Assembly: GCA_947259375.1 (NCBI GenBank)
Contig: CAMYLZ010000012.1
Coordinates: 83,552 to 147,551 of the forward strand
Source of the DNA: an uncultured Parvularculaceae bacterium
Lineage (GTDB): Bacteria; Pseudomonadota; Alphaproteobacteria; Caulobacterales; Parvularculaceae
Length of the DNA: 64,000 bases
Direction: 5' to 3'
Under the pieces are notes generated by a model. That model was given only the letters and a program-made list of their open reading frames with translations, made no database searches and was not told the DNA's origin. The position numbers were made by a program, and so were the translations under genes. Shown piece after piece: positions 57,138 through 64,000 of the stretch; the first letter of the stretch is position 1, and each line of letters begins with the position of its first letter.

Positions 57138-57238
57138 TCCTCTCCGAAAATCGCCAAAATTTTCACACTTCCTTACACACTTTCACATTTTTGAAATTTT
57201 TCTTGTGTAATATCAGCATGATAAATAAGGGGCCTGTT

Positions 57239-57250
57239 GATTCCTAATCT
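57239..57250 (+). repeat. attR core of the island (12-bp direct repeat)
   Basis: GATTCCTAATCT, identical to the attL core at 31808-31819. Together they predict a circular form whose attP joins GGGGCCTGTT, the core, and CCCGACC. Confidence 0.9.
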
Positions 57251-57285
57251 GAGGGCCACAGGTTCGAATCCTGTCGGGGACGCCA
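57239..57285 (+). pseudogene. 3' half of the chromosomal tRNA-Arg(CCT)
   Basis: Anticodon loop and 3' stem (TTCCTAA, TCTGA), variable GGGCC, T-arm ACAGG/CCTGT, acceptor CGGGGAC, discriminator G and CCA. It completes the 5' half at 31778-31819. Without its promoter and 5' half it is not expressed as a tRNA. Confidence 0.92.
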
Positions 57286-57437
57286 TTTCCAATCGAGCCC
57301 TGATTTGCGCGCGCCTGCCGCCGCCTGCGCCCTTGCGCCGCGAAAACCCGTGTGCGCTGCACCCAATCGGCTTTCGCCTTCGTTTTTCCAATATGCGCCA
57401 CGCGCGCGCGCAAAATGGTAACCGAAAGGCAAAAAAG

Positions 57438-58958
57438 ATGTTGCTTAAACGAATGCTCCTGCTTGGGGCGGCAAGCGTATTCACTGTGGGGTCGGCCTAT
57501 GCTTCGAGCCACCGTGAGGCGCCGGCGATCACCGAAACGCCGAAGATCGACGGCACGGATTTGTACATGTTCCGCAGCTATGAGCCCGGCCGCGAGGACT
57601 ATGTCACCTTCATTTCGAACTATCAGCCGATCCAGGCGCCCTATGGCGGTCCGAATTATTTCACCATGGACCCGGAAGCACTTTACGAAATTCACATCGA
57701 TACGGATGGCGACGCAGTCGAAGACCTGACCTTCCAGTTCGATTTCGACAATAATCTCGTCAACGGCACGGGCGTGACGGTCAATGTCGGCGGCGAAGAC
57801 GTGCCGATCGCCCTGCGCGCCGCCGGGCCCATCAGCGCGAGCGACCAGAGCGGCCTCGGCGAAGTGGAAAGCTATGACGTATATGTCGTGCGCGGCGATC
57901 GCCGCACCGGCGAGCGTCAATACGCAGGCACCTTCGGAAAGCCTTTCGACAATACGGGCACCAAGACCATTCCCGATTATGCAAGCTACGCTGCGTCTTT
58001 CGTAGAAACGCTGAACATCCCCGGTTGCGACGCACCGGGCCGCGTCTTCGCCGGTCAACGCGAGGAAGCCTTTGCGGTCAATCTTGGCGGCATTTTCGAT
58101 TTGCTCAATTATGTGCCGGTCGACGGGGCGTCTTTTCCTGGCGGCATCATGCAGGACCGCGCCAATGACGATCTGGTTGGCGAGGCCAACATCACGTCGC
58201 TCGCCATCGAGGTGCCGATTTCATGCCTCGAAGATGACGGCGACAACATTATCGGCGCATGGATGACGTCAAGCCTGCCGCAGGCGCAGATCGAAGACCC
58301 CTCGCCGACTTATGAGGAGCCTTCGGCAATCGGCGGCGCCTTTGTTCAGCAGTCGCGGCTTTCCAACCCGCTGGTCAATGAGCTGGTTATCGGTCTCAAC
58401 CAGAAAGACCTGTTCAACGCGTCAGAGCCGACCGGTGACAGCCAGTTTGCAACCTTCGTCACCAATCCGACGCTGTCGACCCTGATCGACATTCTGTTCC
58501 GCGATGATGTGAACGCCGGTCTTGGCACGAACCACGCCACCATCGCGCCGACCAACTTTCCGCGTACCGATCTCGTCGCGGCGTTCCTTACCGGCGTTGA
58601 AACGCTCAACCAGCCGGCCAATGTGACGCCGGCGGAAATGCAGCGGCTCAACTTCGCCGTTGCGCCGACGCCGCGCGATCAGCAAAGCACCTTTGGCGTT
58701 GCCGGCGGCGACCTTGCCGGCTTCCCGAATGGCCGCCGACCCGGCGACGACGCTGTTGACCTCGCGTTGCGCGCCGTTATGGGCCGGTTCTGCCACCCGG
58801 TGGATATCAACGGCACGCCGACGGATCTCGGCCTTTGCTCGCCGGAAGACGCACCGGTCGGAACCGAGCCCTTCACCGATGGCGCGCCGATCAGTGCTTC
58901 GGAACTGAAAAACGAGTTTCCCTATCTCAATGATCCGCTTCCTGGCGCGACCAACTAG
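57438..58958 (+). CDS. DUF4331 domain exported protein
   Basis: About 506 residues. Signal peptide at the N-terminus (MLLKRMLLLGAASVFTVGSAYA), then SSHREAPAI at the start of the mature protein, the hallmark of DUF4331 proteins, with TDLYMFRSY and a long beta-rich body. Function is not established. The frame is open upstream across the tRNA remnant, but the ATG at 57438 with a purine-rich leader and proper signal peptide is the start. The region 57286-57437 holds its promoter and is otherwise featureless. Followed 14 bases later by a small lipoprotein gene. Confidence 0.88.
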   Translation: MLLKRMLLLGAASVFTVGSAYASSHREAPAITETPKIDGTDLYMFRSYEPGREDYVTFISNYQPIQAPYGGPNYFTMDPEALYEIHIDTDGDAVEDLTFQFDFDNNLVNGTGVTVNVGGEDVPIALRAAGPISASDQSGLGEVESYDVYVVRGDRRTGERQYAGTFGKPFDNTGTKTIPDYASYAASFVETLNIPGCDAPGRVFAGQREEAFAVNLGGIFDLLNYVPVDGASFPGGIMQDRANDDLVGEANITSLAIEVPISCLEDDGDNIIGAWMTSSLPQAQIEDPSPTYEEPSAIGGAFVQQSRLSNPLVNELVIGLNQKDLFNASEPTGDSQFATFVTNPTLSTLIDILFRDDVNAGLGTNHATIAPTNFPRTDLVAAFLTGVETLNQPANVTPAEMQRLNFAVAPTPRDQQSTFGVAGGDLAGFPNGRRPGDDAVDLALRAVMGRFCHPVDINGTPTDLGLCSPEDAPVGTEPFTDGAPISASELKNEFPYLNDPLPGATN

Positions 58959-58972
58959 CGGGAGTGCGGATT

Positions 58973-59272
58973 ATGCAAGGAAACTTCCTCAAAAAACGCA
59001 GCGCGCTCGCCGCAGCGGCTTGCTGCATGATGGCGGCGGCATGCTCGGACGACGCGGTCATGGCCCCTGCGCCTGAAGCGCCGCCCGAAGAAGCAGCGCC
59101 CGACCCCGGTCCGGTCACGGTGTCGCCAAACACCGCCGCCGGCATGCTGGGCACGGGTTTCTCGCTCGCCTTCTTCGCGGGGGCCGAAGACGAGCCGCTC
59201 GATCCGATGGGCGGCGATATCGTCCCGCTCGATCCGGCGGGCGAGCCGATCGACATCTCAAATACGAACTAA
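58973..59272 (+). CDS. Small Pro/Ala/Glu-rich lipoprotein
   Basis: About 99 residues. Lipobox-like MAAACSDDA puts a Cys at about residue 24; the remainder is acidic and proline-rich (APEAPPEEAAPDPGP) with no catalytic motif. GGAG at 58961-58964 supports the ATG at 58973. It is probably co-transcribed with the DUF4331 gene and may be its membrane-attached partner; that is inference. Confidence 0.7.
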   Translation: MQGNFLKKRSALAAAACCMMAAACSDDAVMAPAPEAPPEEAAPDPGPVTVSPNTAAGMLGTGFSLAFFAGAEDEPLDPMGGDIVPLDPAGEPIDISNTN

Positions 59273-59288
59273 CCGTTCGCTCACTAAA

Positions 59289-59320
59289 GGCCAGCGCGCA
59301 AAATCGCGTTGGCCGTTTTT
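59289..59320 (+). terminator. Intrinsic terminator after the lipoprotein gene
   Basis: GGCCAGCGCG pairs with CGCGTTGGCC (one G-T wobble) around a six-base loop, followed by GTTTTT. It separates the DUF4331 pair from the DUF4198 gene. Confidence 0.88.
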
Positions 59321-59349
59321 CTTCAGCTACAAAAGGTTCGGGAACCGAA

Positions 59350-60195
59350 ATGCGAAAGAACGCGATAATTACGGCTTGCGCCGGCTTATTATTTCTTGCC
59401 GGTCCCGCGCTGGGCCATGATTTCTGGCTGCACCCGGCGAAATTCACTGCCCAGAAGAAATCACCAACCGTCATCCAGTTTCTTATCGGCCATGTGGGCG
59501 CGCCGGAATCCTGGCCGCTTTCTGCCAAGCGTGTTGTCGATTTTCGGTCAATCGGGCCCGACGGCGTCACCGATCAGCGCGGAACCATCCACCCGGCGCT
59601 GCCACAAGCCCCCGGTTACGCAACGCCCGCCTTCAACGGCGCCGGAAGCCACATATTGGTGTTTGAAAGTACCGACAGTTTCAGCGAACTCCCTGCGGAA
59701 AAATTCAACGACTACGCCAAAGAGGCGGGGCTTACTGCAATTCTCGACTGGCGCGCCCGAAACGGGCGCGACAACGAACCGGGCCGCGAGTTTTATTCCC
59801 GCCGTGCAAAGACGATTGTCCAGGTCGGCAATACGCCAACCGATAATGTCAGCGTTCCGGTCGGTCATATGCTGGAAATCGTTCCCGAGCACCATCCGTT
59901 GCTGCTTGCGCAAGGCGCGTCCCTGCCCGTGCGCGTTCATTATCGCGGCGCGCCGCTTGCTGGCGCTCTGGTCGAATTCAGCGCGCTTGCGCCCGAAGCC
60001 GAAATGCTTACCGCCAACCGCACCAGCGCCGATGGCCGCGCACGTTTTGAAATTCCGCGTCCCGGCGATTATCGGCTCAGCGTGATCTGGGGCGAACAGA
60101 CCGATATAGACGGCGCTGAATTTGAAACGATTTTTGCGAGCCTGACATTCTCCACAAACCCGGCGGGCGCGGTGACGCCAGCGACGGGCCGGTAG
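59350..60195 (+). CDS. DUF4198 domain periplasmic protein
   Basis: 281 residues. Signal peptide ending ALGH, then HDFWLHPAKF at the mature start, the typical DUF4198 beginning with potential metal-binding His. A C-terminal beta domain includes GAPLAGALVEFSA and TSADGRARFEIPRPGDYRLSVIW, the Big/transthyretin-like segment of the family. Members are often linked to metal uptake; no transporter gene is adjacent here. Follows the DUF4331 pair in the same direction after a terminator. Confidence 0.82.
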   Translation: MRKNAIITACAGLLFLAGPALGHDFWLHPAKFTAQKKSPTVIQFLIGHVGAPESWPLSAKRVVDFRSIGPDGVTDQRGTIHPALPQAPGYATPAFNGAGSHILVFESTDSFSELPAEKFNDYAKEAGLTAILDWRARNGRDNEPGREFYSRRAKTIVQVGNTPTDNVSVPVGHMLEIVPEHHPLLLAQGASLPVRVHYRGAPLAGALVEFSALAPEAEMLTANRTSADGRARFEIPRPGDYRLSVIWGEQTDIDGAEFETIFASLTFSTNPAGAVTPATGR

Positions 60196-60273
60196 CAGGC
60201 TGTCCGGCAGCCTCCCGCGCACCCTTCACCTCAACAGCTTTTTCCGTCACACTGACCGGCGTGAGGCGAAGCC

Positions 60274-60987
60274 ATGATGCTGTCTATCACCGCGCGCGGC
60301 GCGCATCGGATGGCGACGACAGGCGCTGGCGTTCAACGCTTTGTCGCATTGATTGCAGCGTTGGCGTTGGCCGGGTGCATGTCCGCCAAAGCGATCCCGC
60401 CTGCGCCAGGCGACTGCGCAACGATCCGTCTGTGGTCGAATGGATGGCATGCGAGCCTCGCCCTGCCGGCGGAGACGTTTAGCGAAGACCACCCGCTGCG
60501 CACACTTTTTCCAGACAAGCGTTATTTCCTGATCGGCTGGGGCGCCCGCGATTTTTACATGACCGAACAAGCCGGCGTCCTTGAGGGGATCAAGGCGGTC
60601 TTGCCGCCCACCCGATCCGCCATTCACATCATCGCCGGCGACGCCCCGGTCGAGGATGCGCTCTGGCGCCCACGCCATTTGATGGAATTCGCCGTATCGC
60701 AATCGGCACTATCGGCAATGCAAGAGAAAATCGCGGCGTCGCTCGATTATGACGAAGCTGGCGCGCCGGTGATTGTCGGCGAAGGGCGCGTCGCGGGCGC
60801 CAGCTATTTCCTCGCCTCAAAAGGCGGCTTTCACCTGTTTAGTATGTGCAATCACTGGACCGCGCGCCGCCTTGGCGAGGCCGGCGTCCCGGTCAATGCC
60901 GGGATTTCCTTCACGGCAGCGGGTTTGTTCAACGCCGTCGAGCGTCTGGCGCCCCCTTCCTGTCCGGAAAGCGGCGAGCATTTTTGA
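60274..60987 (+). CDS. DUF2459 lipoprotein
   Basis: 237 residues. Hydrophobic N-terminus with lipobox LAGC (Cys about residue 35; an in-frame ATG at 60310 would shorten the signal to a more usual length, but GAGG precedes the first ATG by seven bases). The DUF2459 pattern is visible: SNGWHASLALPA, then FLIGWGARDFYM, and FHLFSMCNHWTARRL near the C-terminus. Function unknown; the NGWH and CNHW blocks suggest a catalytic Cys/His pair of a papain-like or NlpC-like fold, which is speculative. Confidence 0.78.
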   Translation: MMLSITARGAHRMATTGAGVQRFVALIAALALAGCMSAKAIPPAPGDCATIRLWSNGWHASLALPAETFSEDHPLRTLFPDKRYFLIGWGARDFYMTEQAGVLEGIKAVLPPTRSAIHIIAGDAPVEDALWRPRHLMEFAVSQSALSAMQEKIAASLDYDEAGAPVIVGEGRVAGASYFLASKGGFHLFSMCNHWTARRLGEAGVPVNAGISFTAAGLFNAVERLAPPSCPESGEHF

Positions 60988-61004
60988 ACCATCATGCGAG
61001 ATGC

Positions 61005-61706
61005 TTATTCCGGCTTGGAGAACCGCACCAGATAATTCTCATCAAGGCCGTCGACCTCAGGTGTTTCCGCCAGTTCGAACCCGATAAATTCAATTTCGGA
61101 AACGACGCCCGCGCGGCCGAAGCGCACATGAGATTTGTCTGCGGGGCGCACGCCGCCCGGCTCGATTTCGTAATCGATGATCACCAGCGCGCCGCCGGGT
61201 TTGAGGGCGCGATAGACCGACTTCATCACCGCCTCGCGATTGTCGAAATAGTGATACGTGTCGGCGATGAAAATGAGATCGATCATTCCTGCTGGCAGCG
61301 ACACGTCGTCTTCGCGCCCGAAAACCGGCGTGATATTATGCAGCCCCGCATCCTCCGCACGCCGATTGATCAGATCGAGAAACAACGGTTCGATATCTTC
61401 GGCAAAGACGCGGCCCTCGGCCCCAACCGCCTCAGCGAACATCAGCGTGTAAAGCCCGGTGCCGGCGCCGATATCGGCGACGATGTCACCTTCTTTCAAC
61501 CGAAGCGCGGCCACGACATTATCGCGCGCCGAATAAAGCTCGCGGCTGCCGACTTCTAGACGCTCCAACCAGACGTCGAGATTGACGTCATCGTCGGCTG
61601 GCGGGTTAACACCGCGCGCATTTCCTTCGCCGCCGCTTGGCGAACATCCGGCGATCAGCGCAGCCAGCACCGCCGCCATGAACCATTTCAGCGTTGCGCC
61701 CCGCAT
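61005..61706 (-). CDS. SAM-dependent methyltransferase with lipoprotein signal
   Basis: About 233 residues. Signal peptide with lipobox LIAGCSPSG (Cys about residue 21) followed by a full class I methyltransferase fold: motif I DIGAGTGLYTL, acidic loop AEDIEP, motif IV-like IDLIFIADTYHYF, and ALKPGGALVIIDYE. The ATG at 61706 has GAGAGGG upstream and is preferred over a GTG at 61727. A methyltransferase outside the cytoplasm would lack AdoMet, so either the lipobox is fortuitous or the protein has a different role. Convergent with the DUF2459 gene. Confidence 0.75.
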   Translation of the reverse strand: MRGATLKWFMAAVLAALIAGCSPSGGEGNARGVNPPADDDVNLDVWLERLEVGSRELYSARDNVVAALRLKEGDIVADIGAGTGLYTLMFAEAVGAEGRVFAEDIEPLFLDLINRRAEDAGLHNITPVFGREDDVSLPAGMIDLIFIADTYHYFDNREAVMKSVYRALKPGGALVIIDYEIEPGGVRPADKSHVRFGRAGVVSEIEFIGFELAETPEVDGLDENYLVRFSKPE

Positions 61707-61856
61707 ACGCCCTCTCTTATTCCACAATATTCATTCAGCACTTATTCAGCCTGCCCCGGGATTGCCAAACAAAACCCGGCCCGGAACTTGCCGCCTGCAT
61801 TTCGCAGCAACCTACCTTATTCACTCCGGCGCTACAAAGCGCCTATTTTCAGCGCC

Positions 61857-63284
61857 CTAGCTCGACCAGACGGGGCGCGCCGAGCCGAGGGCGCAGGCCG
61901 GCCGATCCCAGTGCAGCCTGGTCTCGCCAATGGTCAAGGGCGCGCGCAGCCGGCGTGCATCGCCCCAGGGCGTGCATTCCACATCCTCTGCAAAATCCGC
62001 GTCGCCGGCGGCGCCAATTGGTTCTTCCCGGCCGACTGATTCCCTTTGCACCAGCAGCGCCGCCGTGCGGGCAAGCGACAGCCGCGCGGCGCGCGCGGGC
62101 GCACCGCGCAGGCGCAGATCAAGCAGGCGCAGCGCCGCGGCGGCCATCAAATAGCCGGTGGCGTGATCAAGCGCTTGCACCGGCAGCGGCGTCGGGCGAT
62201 CAGCGCCCGCCCATTCCCTGCCTGCATCGGCTATGCCGCTGCTCATTTGCACAAGGCTGTCAAAACCCCGCCGCCCCGCCCAAGGGCCTGTCCATCCATA
62301 AGCGTCAAGCGTTACTTCAATAAGATGCGGCGCGAGCGCTTTTCGTTTGTCATCGTCAAAACCGAGCCCCGCCAGCGCGCCGGGGCGCAGCCCATGAATG
62401 AAAATATCCGCTTTGGCCAGAAGTTCTTCGAATCGGCGCCGGTCCGGTTCGGCCCGAAGGTCGAGCCGCGCGCAATGTTTGCCAAGCGTAATGTCGGGGA
62501 CGACAATCGGCTCGTCCCATCCCGGCGGATCAATCCGCAGCACCTCAGCGCCGAAACCAGCAAGCGTACGCGTCGCCACGGGTCCGGCAAGAACTCGGGT
62601 CAGATCGAGAACGCGCAGCCCCTGAAGCGGGCGCGCTGCCGGTCCCTTCCAGTCGCGCAACGACGCAACGTCGCCAGACTGAAAATCGATCAACGGCTCG
62701 CGCAAAACCGCGGCGCCTTGCGGATGCGCCCCCCATTCGGCGCGAGAGCGCATGGCGGCGGCGACGCCCCCTGCTTCGACGATCGCCGTTTCAAGCGCGT
62801 TTTTTTCCCATCCCACGATCACCTGTTCGACACGGGGCCGATCCGCCTCAACGCCCAGCGCGGCGCAGGCCGCATGGCGATGATGCGGAAGGTTCGTATG
62901 CAGCTTAATCCAGCCGTCTTTGGTCTGGTAATCGCCGGCAATCGCATCCCATGTGGGCGGCAATTCCCACTCGATCGGGTGGATCGACCAAGAAAACCAC
63001 AGCGAGGCGAGCCGCCCGTCGATGATTACCCGCGCGGGCCCGTTTGTCAGGTTACGTGCATGCATTAACGACGCAATGGTTGAGCCAACCGCACCAATGG
63101 CGCCAATAGCCAACCCTGTCACATCATAGCGCGACGGCCACGCCCCCTGGCCGGCTGTCTCGCCTGTATCCGCCAGGCCTAAGGCGTCGTTAATCTCGTT
63201 CCAGAATGTCAAGCCGTTAATCCTACCCGCTCCGGCTTTTGGCCTCTCGGCCGCGCCTTCCACTAACACAGGCTTCGGACCCAC
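61857..63284 (-). CDS. CaiB/BaiF family CoA-transferase
   Basis: 475 residues from a GTG. Class III CoA-transferase features: LRVLDLTRVLAGPVATRTLAGFGAEVLRIDPP in the middle, ADIFIHGLRPGALAGLGFD, and VQALDHATGYLMAAA near the end. The order differs from short family members because of an N-terminal half of about 210 residues that also looks CaiB-like but degenerate. The catalytic Asp is not located with certainty. A TTG at about 63212 preceded by AGGA is an alternative start. Substrate unknown. Confidence 0.82.
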   Translation of the reverse strand: MGPKPVLVEGAAERPKAGAGRINGLTFWNEINDALGLADTGETAGQGAWPSRYDVTGLAIGAIGAVGSTIASLMHARNLTNGPARVIIDGRLASLWFSWSIHPIEWELPPTWDAIAGDYQTKDGWIKLHTNLPHHRHAACAALGVEADRPRVEQVIVGWEKNALETAIVEAGGVAAAMRSRAEWGAHPQGAAVLREPLIDFQSGDVASLRDWKGPAARPLQGLRVLDLTRVLAGPVATRTLAGFGAEVLRIDPPGWDEPIVVPDITLGKHCARLDLRAEPDRRRFEELLAKADIFIHGLRPGALAGLGFDDDKRKALAPHLIEVTLDAYGWTGPWAGRRGFDSLVQMSSGIADAGREWAGADRPTPLPVQALDHATGYLMAAAALRLLDLRLRGAPARAARLSLARTAALLVQRESVGREEPIGAAGDADFAEDVECTPWGDARRLRAPLTIGETRLHWDRPACALGSARPVWSS

Positions 63285-63310
63285 TTGTCAGCATTCGCAA
63301 GCACAATAAA

Positions 63311-63346
63311 CAAAAAAACCGCGCTGAGTGCAAAGCACCAAGCGCG
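63311..63346 (-). terminator. rRNA operon terminator
   Basis: On the minus strand CCGCGCT...AGCGCGG, with an inner GTGC/GCAC pairing and TTT loop, followed by seven T. It lies about 40 bases past the 5S gene and is the expected end of the rrn transcript. Confidence 0.9.
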
Positions 63347-63384
63347 GCTTGGAAAATCGAGAAGGGTTTAAAATCATCTTGGCA

Positions 63385-63502
63385 GGCCCGGCGACGACTT
63401 ACTCTCCCACGCCTTAAGACGTAGTACCATCAGCGCTGGGGACTTTAACGACCGAGTTCGAGATGGGATCGGGTGGAGGCTCCCCGCCATAACCACCGGG
63501 CC
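63385..63502 (-). rRNA. rrf: 5S ribosomal RNA
   Basis: About 118 bases, read on the minus strand. Contains the conserved blocks GGTTATGGCGGGGAGCC, CCGATCCCATCTCGAACTCG and GTACTACGTCTTAAGGCGTGG, ending in pairing GGCCCGG/CCGGGCC-like termini. Ends are accurate to a few bases. Confidence 0.95.
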
Positions 63503-63617
63503 GGCAAAAACGATTTCAAATGCGAGAGATGTCTAAAGCGATGGTCCGTAAAACGAACCGTTCGCCGCGCACAAGTCTAAAAGCTTCATGCCCATCGTCC
63601 GAAGACGACTGCATGAG

Positions 63618-64000
<383 letters not shown>

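Larger units (their letters stand above)
31808..57250. mobile_element. Integrative mobilisable element in tRNA-Arg(CCT), about 25.4 kb
   Basis: Bounded by 12-bp direct repeats in the two halves of one tRNA gene. A tyrosine integrase lies next to the left end with arm-like repeats (31918-31948) that match repeats at the right end (57016-57043 and 57164-57192). Cargo: type I restriction locus, ArdC, pentapeptide protein, lipoprotein, TraG/VirD4, MobC, relaxase, AAA+ and S8 protease pair, ankyrin protein, and a replacement tRNA-Arg. There are no type IV secretion mating-pair genes, so transfer would need a helper element. The insertion breaks the host tRNA instead of restoring it. Confidence 0.92.
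57138..57285 (+). repeat. Right-end repeat unit B (arm sites plus host tRNA 3' half)
   Basis: Second copy of the unit: CACACTT, TTACACACTTT (57173-57183) and TCACATTTTT, then GGGGCCTGTT and the attR core leading into the chromosomal tRNA-Arg 3' half. It marks the true right boundary of the island. Confidence 0.75.

Noticed and set aside
56990..57285. CRISPR or simple tandem repeat
   Set aside because: Only two units, each containing a tRNA 3' half and an att core, so they are better explained as integration ends.
57237..57437. N-terminal extension of the DUF4331 protein across the tRNA remnant
   Set aside because: The frame is open by chance; the signal peptide begins at the ATG at 57438.

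Overview
The window reads as the chromosome of an aerobic alphaproteobacterium with moderately high G+C. The signs are an ALAS-type HemA, an HemB with the metal-site sequence DVALDPYTDHGHDG, an LdtR-like MarR regulator, a SUV3-like helicase followed by an Hsp15-type S4 protein and FdxA, and a CarD-family regulator. Coding style and gene mix suggest the Parvularcula/Hyphomonas/Caulobacter side of the class. That placement is inference; nothing here fixes the genus.

Left chromosomal arm (1-31777). A nitric-oxide/low-oxygen block comes first: nnrS (cut by the window edge) and a divergent hemerythrin share an intergenic region with a good NsrR-type operator, followed by the anaerobic ribonucleotide reductase pair nrdD-nrdG. 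Then come tRNA-Met, a four-gene minus-strand operon (mnmA, a GNAT, a YkgJ-type cysteine-cluster protein, an L-2-hydroxyglutarate-type oxidase), a CvrA-type K+/H+ antiporter, and haem genes hemA and hemB flanking a MarR regulator. After these lie a VPLPA/PEP-CTERM-like exported protein, rpmB, a hybrid histidine kinase, and a run of helicase, S4, TerB, ferredoxin and CarD genes. The CarD protein carries a histone-H1-like tail. A minus-strand operon (alpha-2-macroglobulin, PBP1C, thermonuclease-like) closes the arm.

Genomic island (31808-57250, about 25.4 kb). The chromosomal tRNA-Arg(CCT) gene is cut in its anticodon arm. Its 5' half is at 31778-31819 and its 3' half at 57239-57285; the two share the 12-bp core GATTCCTAATCT and join into a perfect 77-nt tRNA. 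The island encodes a tyrosine integrase, an AlpA-like HTH protein, a six-gene type I restriction locus with an extra PD-(D/E)XK nuclease and a YgjP metallopeptidase, ArdC antirestriction, a pentapeptide protein, a VirD4/TraG coupling protein, MobC and a relaxase, an AAA+ ATPase with a subtilisin-like protease, and an ankyrin protein. It also carries its own intact tRNA-Arg(CCT) at 56913-56989, which presumably replaces the gene it destroys. Next to it is a relic of a second attachment site with another tRNA-Arg 3' half. With coupling protein, relaxase and MobC but no mating-pair genes, it is best called an integrative mobilisable element. Its non-coding gaps are unusually dense in perfect stem-loops, most strikingly an array of about thirteen between traG and mobC.

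Right chromosomal arm (57286-64000). A DUF4331 protein, a small lipoprotein, a DUF4198 protein, a DUF2459 lipoprotein, a methyltransferase with a lipoprotein signal, a CaiB/BaiF CoA-transferase, and the 3' end of a minus-strand rRNA operon (23S end, 5S, terminator).

All calls are from reading the sequence. No database search, folding program or statistics were run.
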